From contig NZ_JACHDR010000001.1 of assembly GCF_014201135.1 (NCBI RefSeq), positions 2,480,001-2,544,000 of the forward strand: a stretch of 64,000 nucleotides of DNA, in the 5' to 3' direction. Made by a program: the position numbers and the translations under genes. Position 1 is the first letter of the stretch. Each line of letters opens with the position of its first letter. Positions 51,193 through 61,801 of the stretch are shown here, in pieces. The notes under the pieces are model-generated. The model saw only the letters and a program-made list of their open reading frames with translations, did not search any database and was not told the DNA's origin. The DNA is from Neomicrococcus aestuarii. Its GTDB lineage: Bacteria; Actinomycetota; Actinomycetes; Actinomycetales; Micrococcaceae.

Positions 51193-52668
51193 ATGGCTGA
51201 GGACACAGCACAGTCAGCGCCAGCGCAGCCGGCCATCGTGGTGGGCGGCGGAATTTCTGGCCTCGTTGCCGCGCGCGAGCTTGCGGTGCGAGGTTTCGAA
51301 GTGACCGTCCTAGAAGCTGCTGAGCACTGGGGCGGTTGCGTGTACGCGCACGAACTCGATGGCCTCAGCCTGGATGCCGGAGCGGAATCTTTTGCGACGA
51401 AGTCCACGGCCGTTCCGGATCTGTTGAAGGAACTGGGGCTGGACTCTGAGATCGTGATCCCACGGCCAGGCGGTTCGTGGCTCTACACGGTCAACAGCGA
51501 AGGCGTGCCGGAAGCGTTCCCCTCCCCGAAGCAGGGGCTTTTTGGAATTCCGGCTGACCCGACCGCAGCGGACGTCGTCGTCATCATTGGTGAGGCGGCC
51601 GCAATTGAAGCCGCCCGCGATCTTGAGCTGCCCGTGGATTCGGCGTTGCTCGAACCTGGTGTCAGCCTTGGTCAGGTGGTGCGCGCCCGCATGGGCGAGG
51701 CCGTCCTGGACCGACTGGTCACCCCTGTGGTTGCGGGCGTGCTATCCGCTCACCCTGATTTTTTGGATTGCGACGCCGCAGCCCCGGGCTTGCGGGCAGC
51801 GCTCGCTCGCGAGGGCTCGTTAGCGCGGGCTGCCGCATCGCTTCGGGCAGCAGCACCCGCCGGGTCCGCCGTGGGCGGATTGGTGGGCGGCATGCAGAGC
51901 TTCACGCGGGCGCTTGTGAGCGATCTTGAAGAACGCGGCGCGGAGCTGTTGCTGAACACTTCCGTGGTGTCGGTGACGCAGGCCGATGACGAATCGTGGC
52001 GCCTGGAAACCGGCGAAGACTCCTTTGCCACCGAGCACCTGGTCATGGCAACGGACGGGCCAACCGCCGCCGCGCTCTTGCCAGAGCAGTTCGCCCACGC
52101 CACTGAGACGGTCAACAGCCAGATACCCAGCACTGGTGCTCCGATTGCCCTCGTCACGTTGGTGTTGGACGCCCCGCTGCTGGATCAAGCGCCTCGAGGA
52201 ACCGGACTTTTGGTAGCACCGGGAACGCCCGGGGTCACCGCGAAGGCGCTCACACACGCGAGCGCCAAGTGGCAATGGCTTGCCGACGCAGCAGGTCCTG
52301 GAACCCACGTAGTGCGACTGTCCTTTGGCCGGTTGGATGATGTGGCAGCTGAAGGTGCGGGTTCTGGCGCAGGTTCCGTCTCCGCGACTTCGGAAGATGA
52401 AGCACTCGTTGCCGCCGCCGTCGCGGACGCGAGTACGCTCTTGGGCGTGAGCCTTTCTGACGCTGACGTGCTGGCTTCTGACGTGGTTCGTTTCCGCGCC
52501 GGCCTGCCCTTTGCACGTCCCGGCCATCGCCAGCACATGGCTTCCTTGCGGGAGCAGCTGGAACAGCATGAAGGGCTCCACGTTGTAGGAGCATGGATTG
52601 CAGGAACAGGACTTGCGGCAGTAGTTGCCGATACGCGAAGACGCGTCTCAGCTAGCTCACAGTCCTAA
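51193..52668 (+). CDS. cgoX: coproporphyrinogen III oxidase CgoX (HemY type)
   Basis: 491 residues. The FAD dinucleotide-binding motif is VVGGGISGLVAARELA, followed by GGCVYAHELDGLSLDAGAESF (in parts), typical of HemG/HemY flavoproteins. The company of ChdC and a Cys-tailed ferrochelatase shows that it should oxidise coproporphyrinogen III to coproporphyrin III rather than act on protoporphyrinogen. It is also listed as hemG or hemY in older annotations. Confidence 0.93.
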   Translation: MAEDTAQSAPAQPAIVVGGGISGLVAARELAVRGFEVTVLEAAEHWGGCVYAHELDGLSLDAGAESFATKSTAVPDLLKELGLDSEIVIPRPGGSWLYTVNSEGVPEAFPSPKQGLFGIPADPTAADVVVIIGEAAAIEAARDLELPVDSALLEPGVSLGQVVRARMGEAVLDRLVTPVVAGVLSAHPDFLDCDAAAPGLRAALAREGSLARAAASLRAAAPAGSAVGGLVGGMQSFTRALVSDLEERGAELLLNTSVVSVTQADDESWRLETGEDSFATEHLVMATDGPTAAALLPEQFAHATETVNSQIPSTGAPIALVTLVLDAPLLDQAPRGTGLLVAPGTPGVTAKALTHASAKWQWLADAAGPGTHVVRLSFGRLDDVAAEGAGSGAGSVSATSEDEALVAAAVADASTLLGVSLSDADVLASDVVRFRAGLPFARPGHRQHMASLREQLEQHEGLHVVGAWIAGTGLAAVVADTRRRVSASSQS

Positions 52669-52699
52669 ACGACGATTAACAACAAGAAGGAAAGAGCCC

Positions 52700-53461
52700 A
52701 TGAGCGATCAGGCGCAACGCCCGGAACAAGCAGCATCAACCACTCCTAGCGAATACCGTCCAACGCACGCGAGCCCGGTCATGGGTGAGCGCGAACGCGA
52801 GAACGACACCTTCTACTACACGCTCTGGACCGTGTTCCGTCGTGGAGATTCCGGTGAAGACCGCTCCGAGGGTGCAGAAGCCTTCGACACCCTCGTGGAA
52901 GAGCTCAAGGCTCAGGGCGTGACCCTGCGCGGTGCTTACGATGTCTCCGCTATGCGCGAAGATGCTGACGTCATGGTGTGGCTTCACGGCCCCACGTTTG
53001 AAGGTCTTCAGGCGGCTGTCCGACAGATTCGCCGCACCTACCTCTTCGACGGCGCGGAGATCGCTTGGTCTTCCTTCGGCGTCCACCGCGAAGCAGAGTT
53101 CGCCAAGGATCACAGCCCAGCCTTCGCTCGCGGTGCTGAGCCCTTGGAATGGCTCACGGTCTACCCATTCGTGCGCTCCCACGACTGGTACATCCTGGAT
53201 CCCAAGGAACGCGGCAAGATGCTGCGCGATCACGGCATCCTGGGCCGCGACTTCCCGAACGTCCTCGCCAACACGGTTGCCGCTTTCGCTCTTGGCGACT
53301 ACGAGTGGATGATCGCTCTTGAGGCCCCGGACGTCATTGACCTCGTGGACATGATGCGTCACTTGCGTTACACCGAGGCCCGCAACCACGTGCGCGAAGA
53401 GACCCCGTTCTACACGGGCAAGCGCATCACCACCGCGCAAATCGCTGAAGTTTTGCGCTAA
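52700..53461 (+). CDS. chdC: coprohaem decarboxylase ChdC (HemQ)
   Basis: 253 residues from ATG 52700, preceded by AAGGAAAG. The catalytic Tyr is Tyr155 in WLTVYPFVRSHDWY and the proximal haem ligand is probably His178 in MLRDHG, the 23-residue spacing known from the actinobacterial form. It decarboxylates coprohaem III to haem b with peroxide, in two steps. A disordered N-terminal part of about 30 residues precedes the fold. The upstream frame to 52625 overlaps cgoX and is not used. Confidence 0.94.
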   Translation: MSDQAQRPEQAASTTPSEYRPTHASPVMGERERENDTFYYTLWTVFRRGDSGEDRSEGAEAFDTLVEELKAQGVTLRGAYDVSAMREDADVMVWLHGPTFEGLQAAVRQIRRTYLFDGAEIAWSSFGVHREAEFAKDHSPAFARGAEPLEWLTVYPFVRSHDWYILDPKERGKMLRDHGILGRDFPNVLANTVAAFALGDYEWMIALEAPDVIDLVDMMRHLRYTEARNHVREETPFYTGKRITTAQIAEVLR

Positions 53462-53553
53462 AGATCCCGCGCTTTGCTTCCGTAATGCACGGCAGCGAAG
53501 TGTTGTAGTGCCGAGGAGCTTCCCTCTCACTAACTCGGCCCCATTCGACATCT

Positions 53554-54777
53554 ATGAACGATCTGGAGAGTGCCTTGACCAGCACAGCTGATTACGATGC
53601 ACAAGGTGTGATGACCCCTAAGCCATACGATGCGTTGTTGCTCGCATCCTTTGGTGGACCGGAAGGGCAAGAGGACGTCATTCCGTTCTTGCGCAACGTC
53701 ACGCGAGGCCGCGGCATCCCTGATGAGCGCCTCGAAGAAGTGGCCACCCACTACCGTGCAAACGGTGGCGTCAGCCCTATCAACGAACAGAACCGGGCAC
53801 TGAAGGCTGCGCTCGAAGCAGAGCTCGCAGCTCAGGGCATCGACCTGCCGGTGTACTGGGGCAACCGTAACTGGGATCCGTTCATCCAGCCCACGCTCGA
53901 GCAGATGTACGAATCCGGTCACCGTCGCGTGCTCATGCTGTCCACGAGCGCCTACTCCGGGTACTCAAGCTGCCGCCAGTACCGCGAGGACGCCGGAGTG
54001 GCACTGAAAGCGTCCGGGCTTGAAGGCAAGCTCGAAGTGGACAAGGTGCGTCAGTACTTCAACACTCCTGGCTTCATCCAGCCGTCCGTGGAGGGATTGA
54101 AGGAAGGCCTCGCCTCCGTTCGCGAACAATTGGCTCAGTCGGGCAACCCCGATGGGCAGATCAAGATTGTCTTTGCGACGCACTCCATCCCGAACTCGGA
54201 CGCCGACGCTGCCGGACCGCGGGACAAGAGCTACCTTGAAGGCACGTTCCCAGTAGAGGAGTGGCCCGCCGCCGATCTCTACAGCGCGCAGCACCTAGCG
54301 GTGGCCCAAGAGATCCTTGCTCAGGTTCCGGAAGCTGCCGGGCTCGAGCACTCGTTGGTGTTCCAATCGCGCTCCGGGGCGCCACACATTCCGTGGCTTG
54401 AACCTGACATCAACGACGCGTTCGAAGAATACAAAGAGCAAGGCGTAGCAGGCGTGGTGGTGATGCCGATCGGCTTCATCTCCGATCACATGGAAGTGCT
54501 CTGGGACCTGGACACCGAAGCAAAGCAAACCGCGGCGGATCTTGGCCTAGCCTTCCACCGCGCACCTACCGCAGGAACGCACCCCGCGTTCGTGCAAGGA
54601 CTCGTGGGACTCGTCAAGGAACGCCTTGGCCTGTCCACCGGTCGCGCAGCCGCCACCACGTGCGGCGCGTGGTTCGATGTTTGCCGCCCCGAATGCTGCG
54701 TCAAGGTGATGCGTGATGGCACCACAAAGCCCACGATCGCCGCGGTCGACGCCGAAGTGAAAGCACCAGCACTGTGA
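53554..54777 (+). CDS. cpfC: coproporphyrin ferrochelatase CpfC (HemH)
   Basis: 407 residues. LLASFGGPEG and FATHSIPNSD carry the metal-binding His region; the fold continues with the Glu in SDHMEVLWDLDTEA. Cys140 and C-terminal Cys370, Cys377, Cys381 and Cys382 match the [2Fe-2S] cluster-bearing actinobacterial ferrochelatases. It inserts iron into coproporphyrin III. hemC begins inside its last codon (TGTGA overlap). Confidence 0.94.
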   Translation: MNDLESALTSTADYDAQGVMTPKPYDALLLASFGGPEGQEDVIPFLRNVTRGRGIPDERLEEVATHYRANGGVSPINEQNRALKAALEAELAAQGIDLPVYWGNRNWDPFIQPTLEQMYESGHRRVLMLSTSAYSGYSSCRQYREDAGVALKASGLEGKLEVDKVRQYFNTPGFIQPSVEGLKEGLASVREQLAQSGNPDGQIKIVFATHSIPNSDADAAGPRDKSYLEGTFPVEEWPAADLYSAQHLAVAQEILAQVPEAAGLEHSLVFQSRSGAPHIPWLEPDINDAFEEYKEQGVAGVVVMPIGFISDHMEVLWDLDTEAKQTAADLGLAFHRAPTAGTHPAFVQGLVGLVKERLGLSTGRAAATTCGAWFDVCRPECCVKVMRDGTTKPTIAAVDAEVKAPAL

Positions 54778-55805
54778 GCGAATCCCTTGGAACACCGCGC
54801 TCGCAGTTCACGGTAGGAACCCGTGGGTCTGCGCTCGCAGTCACGCAATCGACGGCCACCGCGCAGCTCCTTGAGCAGGCCAGTGGTCTTGGGTTCGAGC
54901 TCATTCAGGTCAAGACCGAGGGAGACATTGTTACCGGGCCTTTGGCCCAGTTGGGTGGAACCGGCGTCTTCGCTGCCGCGTTGCGAGTCTCCCTCTTGGA
55001 GGGCAAGTGCGATCTCGCGGTGCATTCCCTCAAGGACCTCCCCACCGCTCAGCCTGAGGGTTTGGTCATTGCAACGGTTCCTGAGCGCGCCGATGTGCGC
55101 GATGCACTCTGCGCGCGGGATGGTTTGACGCTTGATGACCTGCCAACGAACGCCAAGGTCGGCACGGGTTCGCCGCGTCGTGCGGCTCAGCTGCTGGCTG
55201 CTCGTCCGGATCTGACGATCGTGGATATCCGCGGCAACGTGCCGACGCGTTTGGCTCGCGTCTTCGGCGAAGACCCTAGTTTGGTAGACGTTGGGGTCGG
55301 TGGAGAATTGCGCTCTGACTTGGACGCCGTGGTGTTGGCGACCGCCGGACTGGAACGCTTGGGACTCGAACGGTTCATCACCGAACGCTTGGATCCGTCC
55401 ATCGTGTTGCCCGCTCCTGGGCAAGGTGCCCTCGCGATCGAGTGCCGGCCAGAAACTGCTCTCAACGGTGACTTGCTCAGCACCGCTCTGCACACCGTAG
55501 AGAATCAGGCTGCCCGTTGGGAAGTCACGGCTGAACGAGCGCTCTTGGGTCACCTCGAGGCCGGCTGTGCAGCACCCATCGGTGCGCTGGGACGGTTCAC
55601 GCTAGGTTCCGAGCACAGCTCGGTCTCAGTAGCAGGCGAGCTGGTCCTGGAAGCTGTTGCATGCAGCCCAGATGGCTCGCGGATGATGCGCCGCCGTGCG
55701 CAAAAGACCGTCGCCTCCCTCGCGGATGTGCGTGCACTCGGCGTCCAGCTGGCCACCGAGCTACTTGATGCGGGCGCGGCGGACATCGCCGGGCTCACTC
55801 GGTAG
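54774..55805 (+). CDS. hemC: hydroxymethylbilane synthase HemC
   Basis: 343 residues. GTRGSALAVTQS starts the family; VHSLKDLPTAQP, GTGSPRRAAQL and DIRGNVPTR hold the substrate-binding Arg residues. Cys265 in EAGCAAPIGA should carry the dipyrromethane cofactor. It polymerises four porphobilinogen units. The GTG start overlaps the end of cpfC by 4 bp. Confidence 0.95.
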   Translation: MSESLGTPRSQFTVGTRGSALAVTQSTATAQLLEQASGLGFELIQVKTEGDIVTGPLAQLGGTGVFAAALRVSLLEGKCDLAVHSLKDLPTAQPEGLVIATVPERADVRDALCARDGLTLDDLPTNAKVGTGSPRRAAQLLAARPDLTIVDIRGNVPTRLARVFGEDPSLVDVGVGGELRSDLDAVVLATAGLERLGLERFITERLDPSIVLPAPGQGALAIECRPETALNGDLLSTALHTVENQAARWEVTAERALLGHLEAGCAAPIGALGRFTLGSEHSSVSVAGELVLEAVACSPDGSRMMRRRAQKTVASLADVRALGVQLATELLDAGAADIAGLTR

Positions 55806-55820
55806 GGCATCAGAGTTCAC

Positions 55821-56672
55821 ATGCGCATTGCGGTATTGCGAAGCGCGGATCGAGCAGGCGCCTTCGTCACCGAGATCCGCAACAGTGGGCACACCCCGGT
55901 ACTGTGCCCACTGATCGACTTCGCGTTCCCAGAAAATACGACGGCGATCGACCGCTCACTCAAGCGGTGGCTTGCGAGGGAGTACGACGCCGCCATCTTC
56001 ACGTCCATCACCACTGTCCGCGCGCTCAAACAGCGAGCAATCGCCCTCGGCGCTTCGGGCGCATCCGTGCAGTGGGAGCGCCCGGCAGGTGAGCTGATCT
56101 CCGTGGGAGATCCCACGAAACGCGCCCTCGAAGCTGAAGGCTTCGGAGTTGATCGGATGCCGTCGCCGGAGCAATCCGCGGCAGGAATCCTCGAAATGCT
56201 CTCGAAGGAACCCATCCGAAATGGCGGACAGCGGATTTACTTGCCGCACGCCAATCTCGCAGACCCCAAGCTCGAAATCGGACTCAAGGCCTTGGGGTAT
56301 GAGGTCGACGCCGTTGATGCTTACCTCACGGTGGATGCTCCAGCAGATCCCACCCACCGCATCACCGCCCCACTGAAGGTGGCAATGTCCGGTGCAGGCG
56401 GCGTCGTACTGGATGACAGCATCACGCTGGAACCGCAAGACTTCGCGGAAGAGGTACGCAGTGGCAGAATTGAGGCCGTGCTGTTGACGTCGCCGTCCAT
56501 TGCACGCAAGTTCGTTGAACTCGTGGGAACCGTGCCCCCGGAAACCCGCGTGGTAGCGATCGGCAAGAGCACCGGTGCGGAAGCCACCGCGCTTGGCCTG
56601 ACCGTGGCCGGAATTGCCGAACGCCCCGATGCCGCCTCGATGTTGGCACAGCTTGAGACCAAGAATTCTTGA
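55821..56672 (+). CDS. hemD: uroporphyrinogen-III synthase HemD
   Basis: 283 residues. The family is poorly conserved in sequence; [27 protein letters not shown] (in parts), [17 protein letters not shown] and the late [13 protein letters not shown] fit the two-lobed fold. It cyclises hydroxymethylbilane with inversion of ring D. It starts 15 bp after hemC and is followed by hemB after 16 bp. Confidence 0.9.
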   Translation: MRIAVLRSADRAGAFVTEIRNSGHTPVLCPLIDFAFPENTTAIDRSLKRWLAREYDAAIFTSITTVRALKQRAIALGASGASVQWERPAGELISVGDPTKRALEAEGFGVDRMPSPEQSAAGILEMLSKEPIRNGGQRIYLPHANLADPKLEIGLKALGYEVDAVDAYLTVDAPADPTHRITAPLKVAMSGAGGVVLDDSITLEPQDFAEEVRSGRIEAVLLTSPSIARKFVELVGTVPPETRVVAIGKSTGAEATALGLTVAGIAERPDAASMLAQLETKNS

Positions 56673-56688
56673 ACGGAGAGGAACCATC

Positions 56689-57672
56689 ATGAATTTCCCA
56701 GCGGTACGACCACGCCGATTGCGTACCACCCCCGCCATGCGCCGGTTGGTATCCGAAGTGAAGATTCAGCCCCAAGAGCTGATCCTGCCCGCTTTCATTC
56801 GCGAAGGCATCACCGAACCCAACCCGATCGTCTCGATGCCGGGCGTCGTCCAGCACACCGAAGACACGCTGCGTCGTGCGGCCGCGGAAGCCGTGGAGCT
56901 GGGGCTCGGCGGCATCATGCTGTTCGGCATCCCGGAAACCCGCGACGCGCGCGGCACCGCTGGCATTGACCCGAACGGCATCCTGAACCGCGGCATTGCA
57001 GCCGTGCGCGAAGAAGTGGGCGATGACCTGGTCATCATGTCCGATGTCTGCCTCGACGAATTCACCGATCACGGCCACTGCGGCGTCCTTGCCGCAGACG
57101 GCTCCGTAGACAATGACGCCACCCTGGATATCTACGCCGAGATGGCCGTGGTGCAGGCACAGGCCGGCGCTCACATGCTAGGCCCCTCCGGAATGATGGA
57201 CGGCCAAGTCGCCGTCATGCGCCAAGCACTCGACGCCGCAGGACTCCAGAACACCAGCATCCTGGCTTACGCCGCGAAGTACGCCTCCGCGTTCTACGGC
57301 CCGTTCCGCGAAGCCGTGGACTCCCAGCTCAAGGGCGATCGCCGCACGTACCAGATGGATCCGGCCAACCGCCGCGAAGCCATTCGCGAAGTAGAACTGG
57401 ACCTTGCCGAAGGCGCTGATCTGATCATGGTCAAGCCGGCCATGAGCTACCTCGACGTCTTGGCGGACGTTGCCGAGATGTCCCCAGTTCCTGTCTCCGC
57501 CTACCAGATCTCCGGCGAGTACGCGATGATCGAAGCGGCCGCAGCGAACGGCTGGATTGACCGCCGAGCGTCCATTGTGGAATCTGTTTTGAGCATTCGC
57601 CGCGCTGGCGCGGACACCGTTTTGACGTATTGGGCGAGCGAAATTGCCCAGTGGCTACGAGAAGGACGATAA
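56689..57672 (+). CDS. hemB: porphobilinogen synthase HemB
   Basis: 327 residues from ATG 56689, preceded by GGAGAGG. Active-site Lys residues are in [13 protein letters not shown] and [10 protein letters not shown]. The metal site reads [11 protein letters not shown]: Cys121 and Cys131 remain but the second Cys of the zinc triad is Asp123, so the site is intermediate between zinc- and magnesium-type enzymes. It joins two 5-aminolevulinate molecules. The upstream frame to 56614 only overlaps hemD. Confidence 0.95.
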   Translation: MNFPAVRPRRLRTTPAMRRLVSEVKIQPQELILPAFIREGITEPNPIVSMPGVVQHTEDTLRRAAAEAVELGLGGIMLFGIPETRDARGTAGIDPNGILNRGIAAVREEVGDDLVIMSDVCLDEFTDHGHCGVLAADGSVDNDATLDIYAEMAVVQAQAGAHMLGPSGMMDGQVAVMRQALDAAGLQNTSILAYAAKYASAFYGPFREAVDSQLKGDRRTYQMDPANRREAIREVELDLAEGADLIMVKPAMSYLDVLADVAEMSPVPVSAYQISGEYAMIEAAAANGWIDRRASIVESVLSIRRAGADTVLTYWASEIAQWLREGR

Positions 57673-57674
57673 GC

Positions 57675-58988
57675 ATGACGAAGTCATCTGAATATTTCGA
57701 GAACGCCCAGCGCCTCATGCCAGGCGGCGTGAACTCGCCGGTACGCGCGTTTGGTTCCGTGGGCGGTGTGCCGCCGTTCATGGCATCGGCTCGCGGCGCG
57801 TACCTCACGGACGTCGACGGAAACGAATACGTGGACTTGGTGTGCTCGTGGGGGCCAGCGTTGCTAGGTCACGCGCACCCAGACGTGATCGCCGCCGTTC
57901 AGGAGGCCGTTTCCCGCGGTCTGTCCTTCGGCGCATCCACGCTGGATGAATCCCGCTTGGCTGAGCTGATCATGAAGCGCGTTCCCGGTGTGGAGCGCGT
58001 GCGCATGGTCTCTACCGGCACCGAGGCCACCATGACCGCTGTGCGTTTGGCGCGCGGCTACACGGGCCGCGATCTCATCGTGAAGTTCGCCGGTTGCTAC
58101 CACGGCCACCTCGACGCGCTCTTGGCGCAGGCCGGTTCCGGCGTGGCTACGTTGGCTCTTCCGGGTTCCGCTGGTGTCACCGCCGCGACCGCCGCCGAGA
58201 CGCTGGTGCTTCCGTACAACGACATCGAAGCTGTCCGCGAAGTCTTCGCCCAGCACGGTGACCGCATCGCTGCCGTCATCACCGAGGCCGCTCCTGCCAA
58301 CATGGGTGTGGTGACGCCCGGCGATGGCTTCAACGCCTCGCTGGCTCGCATCACCTCGGAGAACGGCGCATTGCTGATCCTCGACGAGGTTCTCACCGGA
58401 TTCCGCACCGGACCTGCCGGCTACTGGGGTCTTACGGGAGCTGCAGAGGGCTGGACGCCTGACCTGTTCACGTTCGGCAAGGTCATTGGTGGCGGCATGC
58501 CAGCCGCTGCTGTGGGCGGCAAGGCCGTGGTGATGGATCGCCTCGCGCCGTTGGGCCCGGTGTACCAGGCAGGCACGCTGTCCGGTAACCCCGTGGCTAT
58601 GGCTGCTGGTGTCGCGACGCTGACGCTCGCCGACGACCGCGTGTACCAGACGGTGGACTCGCGCTCTTTGCAGCTCTCCACGGCGCTCTCAGAGGCGCTC
58701 AAGGCCGAAGGTGTGGACCACTCGATCCAGCACGCTGGCAACCTCTTCTCCGTCTCGTTCGGAACCTCCGAGCGCGGCGTGCACAACTACGCAGACGCGT
58801 TGGCTCAGGAAGCGTTCCGCTATGGACCGTTCTTCCACTCGCTCTTGGATTCTGGTGTCTACTTGCCGCCGAGCGTTTTCGAGGCCTGGTTCTTGTCGGC
58901 GGCGCACGACGACGCAGCGATGGATCGCATTATCAGCGCACTTCCCGCGGCCGCCAAGGCAGCCGCTAGTGCCGTCCCGGCTAAGTAG
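57675..58988 (+). CDS. hemL: glutamate-1-semialdehyde aminomutase HemL
   Basis: 437 residues, PLP aminotransferase class [20 protein letters not shown] is the family start, LDEVLTGFR holds the PLP Asp and Lys269 in TFGKVIGGG is the Schiff-base residue. It makes 5-aminolevulinate. Two bases after the hemB stop, with GAGAAGGA upstream of its ATG. The unit ends at a perfect terminator hairpin. Confidence 0.96.
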   Translation: MTKSSEYFENAQRLMPGGVNSPVRAFGSVGGVPPFMASARGAYLTDVDGNEYVDLVCSWGPALLGHAHPDVIAAVQEAVSRGLSFGASTLDESRLAELIMKRVPGVERVRMVSTGTEATMTAVRLARGYTGRDLIVKFAGCYHGHLDALLAQAGSGVATLALPGSAGVTAATAAETLVLPYNDIEAVREVFAQHGDRIAAVITEAAPANMGVVTPGDGFNASLARITSENGALLILDEVLTGFRTGPAGYWGLTGAAEGWTPDLFTFGKVIGGGMPAAAVGGKAVVMDRLAPLGPVYQAGTLSGNPVAMAAGVATLTLADDRVYQTVDSRSLQLSTALSEALKAEGVDHSIQHAGNLFSVSFGTSERGVHNYADALAQEAFRYGPFFHSLLDSGVYLPPSVFEAWFLSAAHDDAAMDRIISALPAAAKAAASAVPAK

Positions 58989-59008
58989 GGCTACAGAGTT
59001 CTACAACG

Positions 59009-59045
59009 GTGAAGGGCCCGAGTTCATTGAACTCGGGCCCTTCAC
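59009..59045. terminator. terminator ending the haem unit
   Basis: Seventeen-bp perfect arms (59009-59025 with 59029-59045) and a three-base loop, between hemL and the convergent metQ. Confidence 0.9.
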
Positions 59046-59095
59046 TTATGTACGGGTGAGGTACGGTGCGCTAGGTTGCGCTGTTCTGCTGCAAA

Positions 59096-59941
59096 TTAGG
59101 CGGCAGGAATGACGTCGCCGTTTGGCCAGGTCTCTTCGATGAACTTCTTGACCTCGTCAGAGTGCAAGAGCTCGTCCAGCTTCTTGGTAGCGTCCGTCTG
59201 CTCACCGGTGCGCCATGCAAGGAAGTTGGCGTATGGGTTGTCCTCGGTGGACTCCACAATCACGGCGTCCTTCGTGGACATTCCGGCCTGAAGGATGTAG
59301 TTGCCGTTGATGATCGCAAGGTCAACCTTTGGATCCTTGGCAACCTGTACCAAGATTTCTGGCTGGTTCTCTTCGAACTTGAGCTTCTTAGGGTTCTGCT
59401 CATCCGTCAGGGTGAGAGCCGCAGAGTCATCTTCAATGTTCTGCAAGAGGCCAGCGGTTTCAAGCATCTTGAGTGCGCGTGGCTGGTTGCCTGGATCGTT
59501 GGTGATGGCGATGGTTGCGCCTTCTGGGATCTCTTCGGTGGTCTTGTAGTTCTCAGAGAAAGCAGCGTATGGCTCAATGTGGACGCCAGCGCCGTGCTCG
59601 AACTTGTAGCCCTTGGTCTTCACTTGATCGTTGAAGAATGGCTCGTGCATGTAGTAGTTGGCGTCGATGCTGCCTTCGCTCAGTGCGATGTTTGGCGTCT
59701 GGTAGTCATCGAATTCGGTGATCTCAAGATCAATGCCAGCATCCTTGGCCAAGTTCTCATCGATGTACTCGAGGACCTTTGCGTGTGGAACTGGGTTGGC
59801 GCCAACCTTGACTACTGCAACCTCGCCGGAAGCGGCGGAGGAAGCGGCAGAGGACGTCGAACCGGTGGTGGACGCACCGCAGGCCGTCAAAGAGACAGCT
59901 GCTGCGAGTGAGGCGACAGACAGAATAAGCTTGTTGCGCAT
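59096..59941 (-). CDS. metQ: methionine ABC transporter binding lipoprotein MetQ
   Basis: 281 residues. Lipobox SLTAC with Cys21. The NlpA/MetQ family is clear: NPVPHAKVLEYI, QTPNIALSEGSIDANYYMHEPF (in parts) and TIAITNDPGNQPRALKMLE. AAGGAA precedes the ATG. It binds methionine (D or L) for MetI/MetN. Here the order metN-metI-metQ is on the minus strand, with about 50 bp between metI and metQ. Confidence 0.94.
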   Translation of the reverse strand: MRNKLILSVASLAAAVSLTACGASTTGSTSSAASSAASGEVAVVKVGANPVPHAKVLEYIDENLAKDAGIDLEITEFDDYQTPNIALSEGSIDANYYMHEPFFNDQVKTKGYKFEHGAGVHIEPYAAFSENYKTTEEIPEGATIAITNDPGNQPRALKMLETAGLLQNIEDDSAALTLTDEQNPKKLKFEENQPEILVQVAKDPKVDLAIINGNYILQAGMSTKDAVIVESTEDNPYANFLAWRTGEQTDATKKLDELLHSDEVKKFIEETWPNGDVIPAA

Positions 59942-59994
59942 TGTGTTTCCTTCAGGGTGAGTGTTGTGAAAATGGAGAGAAAGTATTGGGTGGG

Positions 59995-60675
59995 TTAGCG
60001 GTGGTCGACTGCGCGGGCGATGCGGTCACCGATGATCTGAATCACCTGGACCAAAACCACCATCAGGATGATCGTGATGACCATGACCGTGGTGTCAAAG
60101 CGCTGGTAGCCATAGTTGTAGGCGAGCCGGCCCAAGCCGCCGCCGCCAATCAGACCAGCCATCGCGGAGTATCCCACCAGCATGACGAGCGTGGTGGTGA
60201 TGCCGGAGATGATTCCGGGGAGGGATTCAGGCAGCAGCACCTTGCGGATGATCTGCATTCGAGTTGATCCCATGACGTGGGCGGCATCGAGCTTTCCGCT
60301 GTTGACTTCGCGCAATGCCACTTCCACCAGGCGTGCAAAGAACGGCACGGTACCGATGGTGAGGGACACGGTTGCTGCGATGGGACCAATGGCGGTGCCC
60401 ACGATGAACTGCGTGAACGGGATCAGCGCAACCATCAAGATGGCGTAAGGCACCGAGCGAGTGATATTCACGATGATATTGGACAAGATGGCGTGCAACC
60501 ACGGCACCGGGGCGAGGCCGCCGGGGCGCGAAGTGAAGAGCAGGATTCCGAGCGGCAAACCAATGAGAATGGTGGCAACGCCGGAGATGGCAACCATCTG
60601 CAACGTTTCAAGAATTGCCGGTGGGAGGGCCCGCGTAATGCCCGGGTTGTTCAAAAGTGCTGTAAACCAGTCCAC
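59995..60675 (-). CDS. metI: methionine ABC transporter permease MetI
   Basis: 226 residues, with five hydrophobic segments. The coupling loop KLDAAHVMGSTRMQIIRKVLLPE (in parts) is of the MetI EAA type. The GTG start lies one base after the metN stop, so the two are coupled. Confidence 0.93.
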   Translation of the reverse strand: MDWFTALLNNPGITRALPPAILETLQMVAISGVATILIGLPLGILLFTSRPGGLAPVPWLHAILSNIIVNITRSVPYAILMVALIPFTQFIVGTAIGPIAATVSLTIGTVPFFARLVEVALREVNSGKLDAAHVMGSTRMQIIRKVLLPESLPGIISGITTTLVMLVGYSAMAGLIGGGGLGRLAYNYGYQRFDTTVMVITIILMVVLVQVIQIIGDRIARAVDHR

Positions 60676-60676
60676 G

Positions 60677-61657
60677 TTATGTCCCCTTCACGGTTGCAGA
60701 GATACCGCGGTCAGTCAGGAACTGGAGGACCGCGTCGACGTCTGTGCTGGGATCAAGCTGCAAGCGCAAGTGCGCGAACTTGTTGGTTCCCAGTTCCTCG
60801 ATGGATCCGGCCAAAACGTTGACGTCGATGCCGAAAGTCTTGGTGATCGCAGAGATGACGGGCGAGTACGCCTGGTCTCCCGAGTACAAGAGTTCAAGGA
60901 TGGGTCCCTCGGCGATGGTCGCTGCGTTTCCAGGAAGCGGCAAGACGGCCTCAGACAGGCGTCCGCCCGCGGAGACAACCTCAGACAGGGCACCGCTTTC
61001 TACGATCTTTCCGCCTTCAAGCAGGGAGACCGAGTCGCAAATGCGCTTGACCACGTGCATCTCGTGCGTGATGACCAAGACGGTGATGTTGAGGCGATCG
61101 CGCAACGAGCGGATGAGGTCAAGAATTTCTTCCGTGGTGCGTGGGTCCAACGCGGACGTTGGCTCATCACACAGCAACACGTCGGGGTCTGCAGCGAGCG
61201 CTCGGGCAATGCCCACGCGCTGGCGCTGACCGCCGGAGAGCTGGGAGGGGTAGGCCTTTGCGAAGTCGGTGAGACCGGTCAAGCGCAAGAGGTCCTGCAC
61301 CTTCTTGGCGCGTTCCTCTTTGGATTGTCCCGTGAGTTCCAGTGGGAACGCCACGTTCTCTTCCGTGGTGCGTGAGTCAAACAGGTTTGCGTGCTGGAAC
61401 ACCATGCCGATGCGGCGGCGTGCGGTCAACAGCTCTTTGTCGCTCACATTGGTCAGGTCTTTACCGTTGAGGGCAACGGAGCCGGACGTAGGGCGATCGA
61501 GCAGAGTCAAACAACGCACTAGCGTGGACTTGCCCGCGCCAGAGTGGCCGATGATGCCATGGATGGATCCTTGAGGAACATCCATTGTCACGCCATCGAG
61601 CGCAACAACTTCGCGGTTACCTTGACGGTAAACCTTGCGGAGATCAGTAACGGAGAT
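60677..61657 (-). CDS. metN: methionine ABC transporter ATPase MetN
   Basis: 326 residues from TTG 61657, which follows GAGG with five bases between and gives LISVTDLRKVYRQG, the family start. A longer frame to 61738 would add 27 residues that the family lacks. Walker A GHSGAGKST, signature LSGGQRQRVGIARAL and Walker [13 protein letters not shown] are complete. The C-terminal about 80 residues form the NIL domain that senses methionine and inhibits transport. It heads the metNIQ unit. Confidence 0.92.
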   Translation of the reverse strand: MSVTDLRKVYRQGNREVVALDGVTMDVPQGSIHGIIGHSGAGKSTLVRCLTLLDRPTSGSVALNGKDLTNVSDKELLTARRRIGMVFQHANLFDSRTTEENVAFPLELTGQSKEERAKKVQDLLRLTGLTDFAKAYPSQLSGGQRQRVGIARALAADPDVLLCDEPTSALDPRTTEEILDLIRSLRDRLNITVLVITHEMHVVKRICDSVSLLEGGKIVESGALSEVVSAGGRLSEAVLPLPGNAATIAEGPILELLYSGDQAYSPVISAITKTFGIDVNVLAGSIEELGTNKFAHLRLQLDPSTDVDAVLQFLTDRGISATVKGT

Positions 61658-61801
61658 CAAATCAGCCTCTCGAAAAACTGCCGATTGGTAAACAGGCCGC
61701 ATGAACAGCGGACGTACCATTACAGCACCTTCGAACAAAACTAAACCAATCGGCCTATTTTGGTGTATTCCGTTCGTAACTCACGTAAATGTTGCGGAAT
61801 T

